The notes beneath the pieces are model-generated. The model made no database searches, was not told the origin of the DNA, and worked only from the letters and a program-made list of their open reading frames with translations. The translations under genes were made by a program, and so were the position numbers. Positions 63,442 through 64,000 of a DNA stretch of 64,000 bases are shown in pieces. Source of the stretch: Bacteroidia bacterium (GTDB taxonomy: Bacteria; Bacteroidota; Bacteroidia; J057); NCBI GenBank assembly GCA_033391075.1, contig JAWPMV010000001.1:1054001-1118000 (forward strand), written 5' to 3'. Every line of letters starts with the position of its first letter. Position 1 is the stretch's first letter.

Positions 63442-63615
63442 TTTTATATTACGGAATTGGGGAATAATTTTTTATCTTTCCTTCTGTAAACCCATCCCGG
63501 ATCCACCATCGTTGTAAACTGCTGTACCTGTACAAAATCCATCTTTCTGTAATGAAAAGATGTGACCCCTATATTCGCAAAGGGTCTAAAAGGTATCATA
63601 CTAATTTGATTGATT

Positions 63616-64000
63616 ATGAAAATGCTTAAATCCCTTACACTTATCAGTGCCCTGCTGATTCTTACTACTGCCTTGATGGCTCAGGTATCAGAAGGCGTAC
63701 AGGCTTATGCCAAAAAAGAATCTGGTAATGCCCTTACCATCACCCTGGAAGGCCAGCCAAAAAATGTAGCAGAAGTACTCAATAGAAAATTTAAAGCAGA
63801 AACGAATAGCAAAGGTAAGGCTATGCGAGGCATTAAAAGCCTGAGTGGTGGGATGAAAACCTTTACGGGAGTGCGCTATAGTGCGATTTCAGGCTCCACC
63901 ATGGATTATACATATAGAGTAGAGAAAGCCAAAGGAACCAAAGATCATTCTGTTGTCCATATTTGGATGTCTACTGGTAATAATAACTTCATTGATTCCG
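63616..64000 (+). CDS. Secreted protein, truncated at window end
   Basis: The frame starts at ATG 63616 and is open to the last base (128 codons). The signal peptide is MKMLKSLTLISALLILTTAL followed by MAQ (to about 23). The visible body has 'KKESGNALTITLEGQPKNVA' and 'GVRYSAISGSTMDYTYRVEK', with a lysine-rich helix between. I do not recognise the family. The 174-base gap before it contains no gene. Confidence 0.7.
   Translation, partial: MKMLKSLTLISALLILTTALMAQVSEGVQAYAKKESGNALTITLEGQPKNVAEVLNRKFKAETNSKGKAMRGIKSLSGGMKTFTGVRYSAISGSTMDYTYRVEKAKGTKDHSVVHIWMSTGNNNFIDS

Overview
The window looks like chromosome of a Bacteroidota bacterium, probably from the Saprospiria/Cytophagia side of the phylum. 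The evidence is: two secreted enzymes with C-terminal type IX secretion (T9SS) sorting domains; a PorX-type T9SS regulator; many families typical of the phylum (DUF4919, DUF2911, DUF5916/CBM9-like, GIN-domain, LytTR regulators, a one-piece sensor-propeller hybrid kinase); numerous lipoproteins with short lipoboxes; and promoter matches of the TTG...TAnnTTTG type. I see no rRNA, tRNA, CRISPR array, prophage or intact insertion sequence. The assignment below phylum level is inference.

Layout. 1-3.5 kb: a YbbA/YbbP-type ABC exporter divergent from a TesA-like SGNH esterase, then an SH3-domain lipoprotein. 3.5-10.6 kb: a palindromic repeat, enoyl-CoA hydratase, a coiled-coil membrane protein, gltX, small secreted proteins and a flavin disulfide reductase. 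10.8-18.8 kb: M1 peptidase, T9SS-exported subtilase, and two paralogous membrane proteins of no family I recognise. 18.8-27 kb: leuS, a T9SS-exported amidase, a DUF697 protein with a histone-H1-like tail, DUF4919, a GH113-like glycosidase. 27-31 kb: a run of plus-strand genes ending in yaaA. 31-37 kb: a huge coiled-coil/outer-membrane protein with a lipoprotein partner, then comEC overlapping by ATGA a Y1-transposase-like gene. 37-45 kb: divergent crotonase, oligopeptidase, S41 peptidase, two LytTR regulators, dapF. 45-54 kb: CDGSH protein, GIN protein, DoxX, alpha/beta hydrolase, DUF2911 and the 1306-residue hybrid kinase. 53.7-64 kb: moaC, an outer-membrane DUF5916 protein, mobA, an HD hydrolase, a vWA-like membrane protein, porX, tsaE and alanine dehydrogenase, ending in a truncated secreted protein.

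How the parts connect. Several genes are single housekeeping functions (gltX, leuS, dapF, tsaE, moaC, mobA). The subtilase and the amidase would be cargo of the T9SS that PorX controls; the secretion machine itself lies outside the window.

The two most unusual signals are (1) six intergenic elements made of degenerate 8-bp units arranged in opposed arms (GTGTTCTN-like, then the complementary NAGAACAC-like), four of them at convergent gene ends, whose unit sequence changes together on both arms; and (2) a Y1/HUH transposase-fold protein with intact HUH histidines but arginine at the position of the catalytic tyrosine, translationally coupled to the DNA-uptake channel gene comEC.
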